Positions 7,498 through 16,800 of a DNA stretch of 23,295 nucleotides are shown here, in pieces; positions within the stretch are counted from its first letter, which is position 1; each line of letters starts with the position of its first letter. A program made the translations under genes and the position numbers. The notes beneath the pieces are model-generated. The model saw only the letters and a program-made list of their open reading frames with translations, had not been told where the DNA came from and made no database searches. Source of the DNA: Acidobacteriota bacterium (GTDB taxonomy: Bacteria > Acidobacteriota > Terriglobia > Terriglobales > Acidobacteriaceae); the NCBI GenBank assembly GCA_021780095.1, contig JAJXZK010000106.1, forward strand, positions 1 to 23,295, read 5' to 3'.

Positions 7498-9453
7498 CTA
7501 CCACTGCACTCCTGGGTAAAGGCTGGGGAGGCGATATGAGCGGTAGAGCGGGGTCGCGGTGGATTGCAATTCCCACACGGTGGATGCTTGGTTGTTTTGC
7601 GTTACTTCAAAGACTGCTGAATTTAGTTGGCTTGGACTGGTGCCGCACAGGTCATAGTGCACATTACCATTCGGCAGAACCTCCGCGTTACCACCCCAGG
7701 CGTTGTAGAGACTCGCTGGGATGATCTGATGGAAGGTGAAAGTCGCGGTCATTTTTGGTTCATTGATCTGAAAAATAGGAACGGTGGAATACGAGCAAGG
7801 GGGTGCGCTGCCGGTGCCGCAAGTCACCCCGGGAGAAAATATTCTGTTGTCCCCATTGTCCATGAGCGCCAGGTTGAAGATACCGGCATTTCCTTTGCCG
7901 ACGAAACTGGGTCCGTGCTGAGCATAAAACCAATCCGCCGGATTTGTGTCTGCCTGACCATTGTTCATCAGGGTGAAGTCGCCCTGATATCCGAGTTTCC
8001 ATAGGATGCTGCCATCGCCCGCACCATTGGCATAGTTCACCTTGACAAGCCAGCTCTGGTGGCGAATGGAAACAATGAAATCTCCATCATCGGAGGAATA
8101 GATGATGGCATTGGAGTGAGTCCAGTCCGGGAAATACATCGGGTGCCGATTGACATCGAGATGGTCGAACTCATTCCACACCCAGACTGGATTCCAATTG
8201 GGGTCGAGATCGACGACGACGTCGCCCAGAACTTTGGTCGGAGTCGTTTGACCATTCAGAACGACACTTTTCAGTGTGTTGGCCATGACGAGCATATGGC
8301 CGTTGGGTAACGGGGTGAGGTCATGGTGGAACGTAGCCAAAACTAACCCTGCAAACCCGTTGGCGGCGAGCGCTGTATTGATCTGCGCCATCGAAACCTG
8401 CCGAACAGTGTTTCCCGCCAGGTTGATCTCGCGAATCATGCACGGGAATGATGCAAAATTTGGGTTCGTCAACGGCGCATCATTGCTTGCGCAGAACTCC
8501 AAAACAATGTCCCCATTCGGAAGCATTTTCGCGCCGTTGATTCCGGAATTCAGGACCTGATCTTTGAAGGGATAGGTCCAGATCACATTTCCACTGAGAT
8601 CGGTTGCATAGAGACCCTGTGCGGGTCCGGCGACGCCGGTATTCATTTCGATTCCAGATTGCGGCGTCATCCCTGCGGGAATTGTCGCGGAAAGCTGAGG
8701 CTGTTTCTGCCCGGTAAATTGTGGGCCTCCCATAAGCGGTACGGCGCCGGTGGTGAAGGTGTGGTCGACGTCGGTGGCAGAGACGCCGTTGGCGAGGGTT
8801 ACGGCGGCTTGCAGGTGATACGCAGTGTTGGCGAGCATGCCGGCGACTTCAATGCTGACCGGGCCGCCGCCGCTGGGCGTGGCGACGCTCCACGTTTGCT
8901 TGCCGTAGCTGGTGGTGGGACCAAAGTTGACCGTAACGTTGCCGGCAAAGGGAGGCGTGATGGTATACAGCGCTACCTGCGGATTGCTTGTCGCTGTGAC
9001 GGTGCCGGCCGTCATTACAGCGGAGCTTCCGGTGAGCGTGACCAGTCCTGGAGCCAGCGGAAGAGGCACATTGGCCAGACCAAGGTTGAGGGTTGCAGTT
9101 TGCGAGCCGGCCGCCGTTGGAGCATAGGTAATGACGATGGCACAGGTTGACGCCGCAGCCAGAGTGGTCCCGCAGGACTGGGAGGTGACCACGGTGAAGC
9201 CGGCGGCGGAGCCGACAATCGTCGGATTCAGCGTGAGCGGATTGGTGCCGGTGTTGGTGACTTGGACAACGGTCTGAGTTTCGGGATTGCCAACGATGTT
9301 CTGGCCGAAGTCATAGGATGTAGCGCTGATGCTGGCGGTGGTGGTGGGCGAGACCGCATTGACCATGCTGCGCGACCCGGTGCTGCATCCCGTCAAAACC
9401 GCTGCTGATACAAGAAACATGCATGCGCCATAACGAGCGCAATTTCTGGCCAT
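7498..9453 (-). CDS. Arylsulfotransferase (ASST) lipoprotein with N-terminal choice-of-anchor-D-like domain
   Basis: The protein is 651 residues. The N-terminus is a lipoprotein signal with lipobox LTGC (Cys23). Residues about 40-142 form an Ig-like domain with the YDFG and VTNTG-type pattern of choice-of-anchor-D/ASH domains. Residues about 150-237 form the ASST N-terminal beta-sandwich, and 260-651 the catalytic beta-propeller with NGD/NGH blade turns. Compared with E. coli ASST, the DWTHSNA motif supplies His446 and Asn448, Arg464 sits 18 residues after the His as expected, the sulfo-accepting His fits His513 (AQHGP), and His376/377 fits the remaining position. The predicted reaction is PAPS-independent transfer of sulfate between phenolic compounds outside the inner membrane. 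AAGGAG lies 8 bases before the ATG. No Dsb partner genes are nearby, unlike in enterobacteria. Substrates are unknown. Confidence 0.9.
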   Translation of the reverse strand: MARNCARYGACMFLVSAAVLTGCSTGSRSMVNAVSPTTTASISATSYDFGQNIVGNPETQTVVQVTNTGTNPLTLNPTIVGSAAGFTVVTSQSCGTTLAAASTCAIVITYAPTAAGSQTATLNLGLANVPLPLAPGLVTLTGSSAVMTAGTVTATSNPQVALYTITPPFAGNVTVNFGPTTSYGKQTWSVATPSGGGPVSIEVAGMLANTAYHLQAAVTLANGVSATDVDHTFTTGAVPLMGGPQFTGQKQPQLSATIPAGMTPQSGIEMNTGVAGPAQGLYATDLSGNVIWTYPFKDQVLNSGINGAKMLPNGDIVLEFCASNDAPLTNPNFASFPCMIREINLAGNTVRQVSMAQINTALAANGFAGLVLATFHHDLTPLPNGHMLVMANTLKSVVLNGQTTPTKVLGDVVVDLDPNWNPVWVWNEFDHLDVNRHPMYFPDWTHSNAIIYSSDDGDFIVSIRHQSWLVKVNYANGAGDGSILWKLGYQGDFTLMNNGQADTNPADWFYAQHGPSFVGKGNAGIFNLALMDNGDNRIFSPGVTCGTGSAPPCSYSTVPIFQINEPKMTATFTFHQIIPASLYNAWGGNAEVLPNGNVHYDLCGTSPSQLNSAVFEVTQNNQASTVWELQSTATPLYRSYRLPSLYPGVQW

Positions 9454-9744
9454 CTCAAAATCTCCTTAAGGCTTTGAATGCGGTTAATTTCTTATGATTT
9501 CTTGGATGACAGCAGGCAGAACGACAGTGAATGATGGGCTCAATGTAACACGAAAGCATTACTTAAGTAAGGCGGAAAGTACTTTAGGTATCTAGATTTG
9601 TTCTGCGTATCGTTGACGACGCAATGCGTGCTTCGCAACAAGTGCTGGCTGAAAAAACGGAAGAACATATTTTGAACACAAAACGGCCTCGCGGGGCAAA
9701 AGCAGCCCTCCGTGTGAGCGATTTTTGTCGTGTATTCTGATTGA
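9454..9744. promoter_or_regulatory. Divergent promoter region of two ASST-family genes
   Basis: This 291-bp region separates the minus-strand sulfotransferase lipoprotein from the plus-strand ASST-like propeller, so it must carry promoters in both directions. It is clearly AT-richer than its neighbours around 9480-9680. It holds two perfect palindromes at 9559-9570 and 9576-9585. A minus-strand open frame across it is Cys/Phe-rich with no family signature and is not called. Confidence 0.6.
9559..9585. promoter_or_regulatory. Candidate operator: two adjacent perfect palindromes
   Basis: TTACTTAAGTAA (9559-9570, 12 bp) and AAAGTACTTT (9576-9585, 10 bp) are each perfectly self-complementary. 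Their centres are 16 bp apart, about one and a half helical turns, and both contain AAGT/ACTT half-sites. They lie about 105 bp before the sulfotransferase start and 160 bp before the divergent gene. That fits a shared regulator site, though no regulator can be named. Confidence 0.4.
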
Positions 9745-10869
9745 ATGTTACTGGCAGCTTCTGTATACACTACGCAAAATGAGCGACTCCGCGCGCGCTG
9801 GAAGATTGAGGGCGGTTTGCCTCCGGTCCCGGGCCAAAAAGTCGCTACCACACGCATCGCAGCTGCCCCACAATCAGAAATTCCGCTGAAATGGGTGAAG
9901 GAAGAATACTGTTTTCTTCCGGCGGATGACCTGGGCCCGACGATGGATGCGCCCTCCGATTACGCGGGAACGTTCGTGGTGTACGACTGGCACACGCGCA
10001 CGATTATCTGGCAGTCCGAGTGGGAGAAGCTGTTGGGAAATCCGGCAGGGTATTGTTTCGCCGACGGCCAACTCTACATGAACGATTTTGAGGCGGGAAA
10101 CATTTTTCGCATTGGGCTGGAGCCTGCGGAACCAGGCAAGCTGCTGCAGCGCATCTCTCACCCGTATTTCAACGATTTGCACAGCCTGGAAAGAACGAAG
10201 CGCGGGTTGCTGGCGGCGTCCTGCGGTACGGATCTGGTCGTCGAAGTGGATCTGCAAGGCAACGTGATCTGGGAATGGTGGGCGGCGGAACATGGCTATG
10301 ACGTTACGCCCTCCGGCGAGACGCGTCCCAGTGGGCGGGGCGGCGAACATCGCAACCTGTATTACCACACGCGCTACCAGAGCACGCATGTGAACTGCGC
10401 CGTCGTGCGAGATCCGGAGCAAGAGCGCTTTATTCTGGCGCTGCTGTTTCACCAGGGAGTTCTGATTCAGATCGATCGTAGTCTTCTGCCAGAGCAGCAA
10501 AAGGGCGAAGTGATTTTGGAGGGCCTGGCGCGACCGCACAGTCTCGAGAAAATTCCGGGCGGCTGGATTTTCTGCAACAGCCTGTCGAAGGAGTTGGTGC
10601 TGCTGGATGACGACTTGAAAGTCACCGGAAACATTTTTTACGATGGCGGTTGGATTCAGGACTGTACTCGCCTGCCGAACGGCAACATTGTATTGAATGA
10701 TGTCGACAACTCTGTGTTAGTGGAGTTTGCCGCCCCCGATTGGAAGATCGTTAGTCGAACGGATTATCCGCAGAGCTGGCGCATGGGGGAACTGGTGGTA
10801 GTTCCTGCGCAGCATGAGGAGGCATTCCTCGACGCGGTGAATGGAAAGACGGCATTGGTCGCCGGCTGA
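9745..10869 (+). CDS. ASST-like beta-propeller protein without signal peptide
   Basis: The protein is 374 residues and has no signal peptide, so it is probably cytoplasmic. Repeated blade-like segments (for example VVEVDLQGNVIWEWW and RLPNGNIVLNDV) indicate a beta-propeller. By eye it aligns with the catalytic propeller of the two neighbouring sulfotransferases: WEWW matches WVWN, STHVNCA (His215, Asn217) matches DWTHxNA, DLHSLE (His146) matches the HHD site, and ARPHSLE (His265) matches the QHxP site. The position of the conserved Arg appears to be Phe235. I infer a distant ASST family member with altered or lost sulfotransfer. A TGA directly precedes the ATG, so no upstream extension is possible, and no ribosome-binding site is visible. 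Residues 1-50 show no propeller pattern, so a later start cannot be excluded. Confidence 0.75.
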   Translation: MLLAASVYTTQNERLRARWKIEGGLPPVPGQKVATTRIAAAPQSEIPLKWVKEEYCFLPADDLGPTMDAPSDYAGTFVVYDWHTRTIIWQSEWEKLLGNPAGYCFADGQLYMNDFEAGNIFRIGLEPAEPGKLLQRISHPYFNDLHSLERTKRGLLAASCGTDLVVEVDLQGNVIWEWWAAEHGYDVTPSGETRPSGRGGEHRNLYYHTRYQSTHVNCAVVRDPEQERFILALLFHQGVLIQIDRSLLPEQQKGEVILEGLARPHSLEKIPGGWIFCNSLSKELVLLDDDLKVTGNIFYDGGWIQDCTRLPNGNIVLNDVDNSVLVEFAAPDWKIVSRTDYPQSWRMGELVVVPAQHEEAFLDAVNGKTALVAG

Positions 10870-10913
10870 GCATCAGTTCTCACCCGAACTCGTTTGCCTG
10901 AACCAGAACTCTT

Positions 10914-12677
10914 CTACCATTGCACGCCGGGATAGAGGCTGGGCAGGCGCAGCGCGCGGTAGACATTGTTACGCGCAACGTGCATGTGCCACACCACTTT
11001 CGGATTAGCGCTCTGGGTGACCTCATAAATAATGGAAGCCTTCCCCTGATGGCACAAATCAATCTGCAAATCTCCGTTCGCTAAAGATTCCACACCGCCG
11101 CCCCACATGGAGTACTGGCTGGGTGGAAAGATATCGTGAAAAATCAGCTTGGCTGTCTTTGCCTGCTCATCGATGCGGAAGATGGGAACCGTGGTGTAGC
11201 AGTGGGGCTCGCCCTTCTCGGCACAGACCTTTCCGTTCGGCATCACCCGGTGGTTGCCGTTATCCATCATGCCTAAGTCAAAGACACCGGCATCGCGATC
11301 GCCGAAAATTGTGGGATTATGCTGGCCATAGTTCCAGTCGGTCGGGGAATTTCCGTTGAGCAGTTTGAAATCGCCACCTGCTCCCAGCCGCCAAAGGATT
11401 TTGCCGGCGCCATGGCCGTTGTCGTAATCGATCTTGATGACCCAGTGTTGCGCGCGCATCGAAACAATCAGGTTGCCGTCGTCCCGGGTGTAGAGAACTG
11501 CATTCGTGTGGGTCCAGTCAGGGAAATCCATGGGATGACGACGCACATCGAGGTGGTCGAATTGATTCCATGTCCACACAGGATCGAGATTTGTGTCCAG
11601 GTCGATCAGGACATCGCCAATGACGCGCGTTGTACCCGGACAGCCGGGAAGATTGGAATATTCGCGGGTGCCATTCGCGATCACGATCCAGTGGCCGTTG
11701 GGAAGAACGGCAACGTCATGATGCAGAATTTCAAGCGTCGGACCCGTGTATCCGGTGGCACGAAGTTTCTCGTTCAGCTCGGCGATTGAGATCTGGCGCA
11801 CGGTCTGGCCGGCCAGATTAATCTCGCGCACCATGCTCGGGGTGTGTGGCGGCGGGTTGCCATCGGGGCTATCCATCAGCGCGTGCGAGGCCAACCCGAT
11901 CACCATGACGAAGTCCCCATTGGGAAGCAGCTTGATGGGGTTGATGATGGTGGCGAAACGGCGGTCGGGGGGCGGTGTTTTCCAAAGCGACCGATCCCAC
12001 AGCATGGGCTTGCCGCTTGGATGTAGGCGTAACTTTTGCCCGACCCAATTGCGCCAGCCGACAAGCGTCAAATATGCGGAGTGCACATAACGATGAAATT
12101 GCACCCACGACGCAGATTCCCGATCTGGATAGTCATAGGACCACAAAACGTTTCCATTCAGGTCCGTGACAGTCGCCTGCGCGTATCGACCAATCGTGGG
12201 ATTCAGCAACTCCACGCCGGGCTGCGGCATTCCGGTGGTTTGCACCGTGATCGGCGGAATCCAGTCGGCCGGATAGTGTCCTGTAGTGAAGGTGCGGTCG
12301 ACATCGTTCAGCGTGGTGCCATCCTGGAAGCGAACGGACGCGCGCATATGGTAGGTGGTGTCCGCGCGCATGCCCGCAACAAAAATGTTTGCAGGTTCAC
12401 CGCCGGAATCCGGGACGATTGAGGTCTGCTTGCCATAGTGGGTGGTGCGTCCAAACTCCACTGTAACCTGCGCTGCCGATTGCGGAACGATGGTGTAGCG
12501 GGCGACCTGCGGGTTCCGGGTCGAATGGATCCTGCCTGGTTGCAAGGCGTCTGGAGCATGACCGATGAGGGGGGCCGGTCGAACCTGTTGCTGCCCGCAG
12601 CCCAGAACAACGCAGGCCAGCAGGTAAAGCAACGCAGTCGATGTGTAGCTCACGAGGAGCCCACGATTTCTACGCAT
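10914..12677 (-). CDS. Arylsulfotransferase (ASST) lipoprotein, second paralog
   Basis: I chose the ATG at 12677 (587 aa): ATGAGG sits 9 bases before it and it gives a clean lipoprotein signal with VLGC at Cys27. In-frame ATG at 12692 and TTG at 12704 lack good sites. Residues about 50-133 are the ASST N-terminal sandwich, 150-587 the propeller. Active-site positions match the first paralog: His390 and Asn392 in DWTHTNA, Arg408 eighteen residues on, His453 in GQHNP, His319/320 in HHD. It lacks the choice-of-anchor-D-like domain but has an extra segment at about 188-240. Both paralogs end in RLPSLYPGVQW. It probably transfers sulfate between phenolic substrates in the envelope. It converges on the ASST-like propeller gene with a 44-bp gap and is not contiguous with the first paralog, so the two are separately transcribed. 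Confidence 0.9.
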   Translation of the reverse strand: MRRNRGLLVSYTSTALLYLLACVVLGCGQQQVRPAPLIGHAPDALQPGRIHSTRNPQVARYTIVPQSAAQVTVEFGRTTHYGKQTSIVPDSGGEPANIFVAGMRADTTYHMRASVRFQDGTTLNDVDRTFTTGHYPADWIPPITVQTTGMPQPGVELLNPTIGRYAQATVTDLNGNVLWSYDYPDRESASWVQFHRYVHSAYLTLVGWRNWVGQKLRLHPSGKPMLWDRSLWKTPPPDRRFATIINPIKLLPNGDFVMVIGLASHALMDSPDGNPPPHTPSMVREINLAGQTVRQISIAELNEKLRATGYTGPTLEILHHDVAVLPNGHWIVIANGTREYSNLPGCPGTTRVIGDVLIDLDTNLDPVWTWNQFDHLDVRRHPMDFPDWTHTNAVLYTRDDGNLIVSMRAQHWVIKIDYDNGHGAGKILWRLGAGGDFKLLNGNSPTDWNYGQHNPTIFGDRDAGVFDLGMMDNGNHRVMPNGKVCAEKGEPHCYTTVPIFRIDEQAKTAKLIFHDIFPPSQYSMWGGGVESLANGDLQIDLCHQGKASIIYEVTQSANPKVVWHMHVARNNVYRALRLPSLYPGVQW

Positions 12678-12911
12678 AATCTGAAACCTCATCCTATTTC
12701 CCAACGCTTACCATACGCGCTATCGCACTCCACGAAACAACATATATTGAGCGCGCGCACAGGCGAACAATGGAGCAAATCTGCGGGTCGAATCTCTCCA
12801 TTCTATTTTGTTGGTCAGTCCATGGTCAGCCAATGCGATCATGCCGAGGAGTTTCACCAGCAACCTTGCGTTCGTTGACGGCTTCCAACCGGAGTGAAAG
12901 GGAGAACGTCT
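12678..12911. other. Divergent intergenic region
   Basis: The 234 bp between the second sulfotransferase and the DUF6496-type gene must carry promoters both ways. I see a strong GGGAG ribosome-binding site 7 bases before the plus-strand gene but no convincing hexamer pair or operator. Confidence 0.5.
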
Positions 12912-13175
12912 ATGGCAACCAAGAAATCCAGCAGTACGAGCCGAACGAAAAAATCTTCAGCGAAGAAAAGCTCCAGCAAGAAGAAGTCGAGCACCAGAAA
13001 ATACAGTCCCAAGGCAGGCAAGAGTGTCGAGCGGGAGATGAAGGCATTCAAGGAGGGAAAGCTGAAGAGTGGATCGGGCCGGAAGGTCACGAATCCCAAA
13101 CAGGCCATCGCGATTGGGCTGTCGGAAGCGAGAAAGTCGGGCGCCAAGGTGCCGAAGAAAAAAACCTCCAGCTAA
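12912..13175 (+). CDS. Small Lys/Ser-rich DUF6496-type protein
   Basis: The protein is 87 residues and very basic. Residues 1-32 are a histone-H1-like low-complexity tail of Lys, Ser and Thr (repeated KKSS units). Residues about 33-80 carry the conserved block YSPKAGKSVEREMKAFK, then GSGRKVTNPKQAIAIGLSEAR, which I recognise as the DUF6496 family, common in soil and stress-tolerant bacteria and often annotated only as hypothetical. The basic tail suggests nucleic-acid binding, but this is inference. The ATG at 12912 was chosen over an in-frame one 18 bases upstream because GGGAG lies 7 bases before it. The 3' end contains a run of seven A bases, and a one-base shift there would continue the Lys-rich character past the stop. 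It stands alone. Confidence 0.85.
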   Translation: MATKKSSSTSRTKKSSAKKSSSKKKSSTRKYSPKAGKSVEREMKAFKEGKLKSGSGRKVTNPKQAIAIGLSEARKSGAKVPKKKTSS

Positions 13176-13835
13176 AAAGCAACACCATTCCTCGAGGAAA
13201 TCTCCAGCCAGTCCTCTGTCTATCCGCGACGCCGATGTTCTCGCTGGGGATCCAGATGGAAGTCGCATTCACCAGCGAAATATGCGACAAAGCTTGAGGA
13301 AAATCACGGTCGGCGAGCGCGCGTGTCGTATTCCTGCCGACAGAAGGCCAACATCATTTCTCAGCCGCAACATCTGGCGGAACAGCTTTACTGCAGCGCG
13401 CTTCCTGCCCACAATGCCAAGGACTCAACGAGTTGGCGCCGACTTCCGCGCTCCTCCCAAATACTGGGGTCAGGAAGTTGCCATATGGCGCGTGGATACA
13501 GGCAGTTCGCGGTGCAGATGCCAGTCACGCGGATCCAGAAGCCCCGCAGCCAGAGAACTTCCGACGTTTGCCGGGCACGCCGTACAGGATTTGTACCTGC
13601 AAAGCCTCGCCGCTGACAAGCCTACCAGCCAACGCTGCCACGCCGCAGCTACCTTGCGGATTAGGTTTATTTGTAACTATTTAGGCTTGTGATTGCTACG
13701 CCCGGGCGCGCTTTTCATTGGCTTTGGGAATGCAAAGCTCGGCAATGGGGTGTATCGTAGGATTATCGATAATTCGCTGCTCGATCTTGCGAACCTCGGC
13801 CGATTTCAATCTTCCACGCTGATTGGGAAACTTGC
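13176..13835. other. Long stretch without a convincing gene upstream of the RND operon
   Basis: In these 660 bp all three plus-strand frames are open for long distances, but their products are Arg/Ser/Pro/Cys-rich, mutually inconsistent and match no family I know. The part next to the DUF6496 gene (13176-13240) keeps a Lys-rich reading in the +1 frame. From about 13660 the DNA becomes AT-rich and probably contains the RND operon promoter. It contains a hairpin GCTTTG/CAAAGC (13721-13738) and a perfect palindrome at 13762-13773. A short minus-strand frame ends at 13696. No tRNA or known RNA was recognised. Confidence 0.55.
13762..13773. promoter_or_regulatory. 12-bp perfect palindrome upstream of the RND operon
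   Basis: ATTATCGATAAT is fully self-complementary and ends 62 bases before the permease ATG, a normal place for a repressor site. There is no second copy nearby and no regulator can be tied to it from sequence alone. Confidence 0.35.
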
Positions 13836-16800
13836 ATGTGGATAGTTCGCCTGGCATTACGCAGGCCTTACACCTTCGTCGTCTTTTCACTCCTCATCCT
13901 CATTCTTGGGATTACGGTGATCCTGCGTACGCCGACGGACATTTTTCCCAACGTCAATATTCCGGTTGTGACTGTGATCTGGGGCTACAACGGCCTTTCT
14001 CCGGAGCAGATGGGAGACCGAATCGACAGCGTTTTTGAGCGCGCGGTTACGACAACGGTCGATAATGTCGAGCACATGGAGACTAACGCGGTGACAGGCA
14101 CTTCTGTCACCAAGATCTATTTTCATCCGGGTGTGAACGTAGAGGCCGGGGTCGCGCAGGTGACAGCCATCTCGCAAACGATGCTGCGGCAACTTCCGCC
14201 AGAAACGTTGCCTCCGCTGATCATTACCTATAACGCATCCTCCGTGCCGGTCTTGGATCTGGCACTTTCCGGCAACGGGCTGAGTCAGCAACGGCTGTTC
14301 GATCTGGCCAGTAACTTTCTGCGTCCGCAACTTGCCACCGTCCAGGGCGCGTCCAGCCCGTGGCCATTTGGCGGCAAGCAACCGCAGGTACAGGTGGATA
14401 TCGATAGCGCAAAATTGCAGGCGATGCACCTGTCGCCGGCCGATGTGGTGCAGGCATTTACCAAGCAGAATCTAATTTTGCCGGCCGGAACCGAAAAGAT
14501 CGGGCAATTCGAATACGAGATTGAAACCAATAGCGCCCCGCGCACAATTGAGGATCTGAACAATATCCCGATTAAAACGGTCAATGGCGCGACGATTTAC
14601 GTTCGGGATGTGGCGCACGTTCGCAATGGATTTCCTCCGCAGACAAATATCCTGCGCGTGAACAGCCAGCGCGCGGCGTTGATGACGATTGAAAAAACCG
14701 GGGACGTTTCAACCCTGGACCTGGTTGCTCATGTGCGTAGGATTCTTCCGCGGATCAAAGGAACGCTGCCTCCACAACTTGTGATCCGCCCGGTGGACGA
14801 TCAATCCATCTTCGTTCGCGCCGCCATCAACGATGTGGTGTTGGAAGCGATTATTGCGGCTTGCCTGACAGCCATCATGATCCTTGTGTTTCTGGGTAGC
14901 TGGCGCAGCACCGTCATCATCGCGGTCTCCATCCCTTTGTCGGTGCTGGTCTCCCTCATCGTCCTCAGCAGCCTGGGTCAGACCATTAACATCATGACGC
15001 TTGGCGGACTGGCGCTGGCGGTCGGCATTCTGGTCGACGACGCCACGGTCGAGATTGAGAACATCAATCGCAACCTGGAGATGGGTAAGGAAGTGGAGCA
15101 GGCGATTCTCGATGGCGCGGCGGAAATTGCCATTCCGGCATTCGTATCCACGCTTTCCATTTGCATCGTGTTTGTCCCGATGTTTTTCCTGGGAGGAGTT
15201 GCGAAATTCCTTTTCGTGCCGCTGGGCGAGGCCGTGGTCTTTGCCATGCTGGCGTCGTATTTTCTGTCGCGGACCATTGTGCCCACCATGGCGAAATATT
15301 TGCTGCACGTGCATGAAGAGGGCGATCTAGATCGGCGTCGCCACAGCCGGAATCCGCTGGTGAACCTGCAGATGAAGTTCGAGGACCGGTTTGAGCGGAT
15401 TCGGCTAGCGTACCGTGAAATTCTAGTAGTGTGTCTGCATCACCGCGGCATATTTCTAGTGGGATTCTTCCTGGTGTGCGCGGTTTCAATCGCAGTTCTG
15501 TTTCCGTGGCTGGGACAGGACTTTTTCCCGCAAGGCGATGCGGGGCAGTTCAAGCTGCATGTGCGCGCGCACACCGGGACACGCATTGAGGATACAGCGG
15601 CGCTGTGCGATCGGGTCGACCGAACAATTCGCGAATCCATTCCCAAGGATGAGTTGGGCACCATCATCGACAACATCGGGCTACCCTATAGCGGCATCAA
15701 TCTCTCCTACAACAATTCCGGAACCAGTGGCTCATGGGACGCAGACATCACGGTGGCGCTGGACAAGAAACATCGTCCGACGCAGGAATACATTCGCACG
15801 TTGCGCACGAAGCTGGCGCGCGACTATCCCGGCGTGACATTTTATTTTCTGCCGACCGACATTGTGAACCAGATCCTGAACTTCGGTCTGCCGGCGCCCC
15901 TGGATGTTCAGATTATCGGCGCGAATATCGATGCGAACCATGCCCTGGCGGAATCGATGATGGGGCAGCTGCGGAGAATCCCAGGCGCCGTCGATCTGCA
16001 CGTTCAGCAGTCGCTCGACTCACCGAACCTGACCGTGGACGTGGACCGGACAAAGGCCCAGCAGGTCGGTCTGACGCAGTCCGACGTTGCCAGGAGCGTG
16101 TTGACCTCACTGAGCGGCAGCTTTCAGACGTCGCCAGAGTTCTGGCTGAACTGGAAGAGCGGCGTCAGTTACTCGATCGCCGTGCAAACTCCGCAATACC
16201 GCATGGATACGCTGCAGGACCTGAAGAATATTCCCATTACCGGTACCAGCGGTGCGCCATTGCAGATTCTGTCCAACCTGGCGAGGGTTCATCGTGGGGT
16301 TGAGCCCGGCTCCGTCAGTCACTACAACGTGATCCCAGTGATTGATATCTATGGCTCGGTGGATGGAACGGACTTGCGTTCAGTGGCGAACCGCGTCGAC
16401 CAGGTTGTGGCGAGCGCCAACCAACATTTGCCGCGTGGTTCCCGCATCGTCGTCCGCGGTCAGGTGTTGACCATGCGTTCTTCTACAAGGGGATTGATCG
16501 GTGGGCTGTTGTTTGCCATTGTCCTGGTCTACCTGCTGATTGTGGTGAATTTTCAATCGTGGTTGGACCCCTTCGTCATCATCGCGGGACTGCCGGCGGC
16601 GCTGACGGGGATTGTGTGGTTTCTGTTCCTGACGCACACCCACATCAGTGTTCCTGCGCTGACGGGTTCCATTATGTGCATGGGCGTGGCGACGGCGAAC
16701 AGCATTCTGGTCGTCAGCTTTGCGCGGGAAGAAATGGTGCGTGGCTCCAATGCTGTTGAAGCCGCCATGATTGCCGGGTTCACCCGCTTTCGTCCGGTCT

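Noticed and set aside
9540..9857. 105-codon minus-strand frame in the ASST promoter region
   Set aside because: Cys/Phe-rich with no family pattern, and it overlaps the start of the propeller gene in antisense.
10875..10910. Hairpins AGTTC/GAACT and AGTTCT/AGAACT between convergent genes
   Set aside because: Stems are only 5-6 bp with no T-run on either strand, too weak to call a terminator.
12678..12704. Upstream TTG (12704) or ATG (12692) start for the second ASST
   Set aside because: The ATG at 12677 has the better ribosome-binding site and places the basic residues directly before the lipoprotein signal.
13069..13692. 207-codon plus-strand frame after the DUF6496 gene
   Set aside because: Mostly Arg/Ser-rich without a domain. 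Only its first part is interesting, as a possible frameshifted tail, and is reported as such.
14709..15314. 201-codon minus-strand frame, His/Arg/Asp/Gln-rich
   Set aside because: Antisense to the RND permease; the composition reflects the reverse complement of membrane-helix codons.
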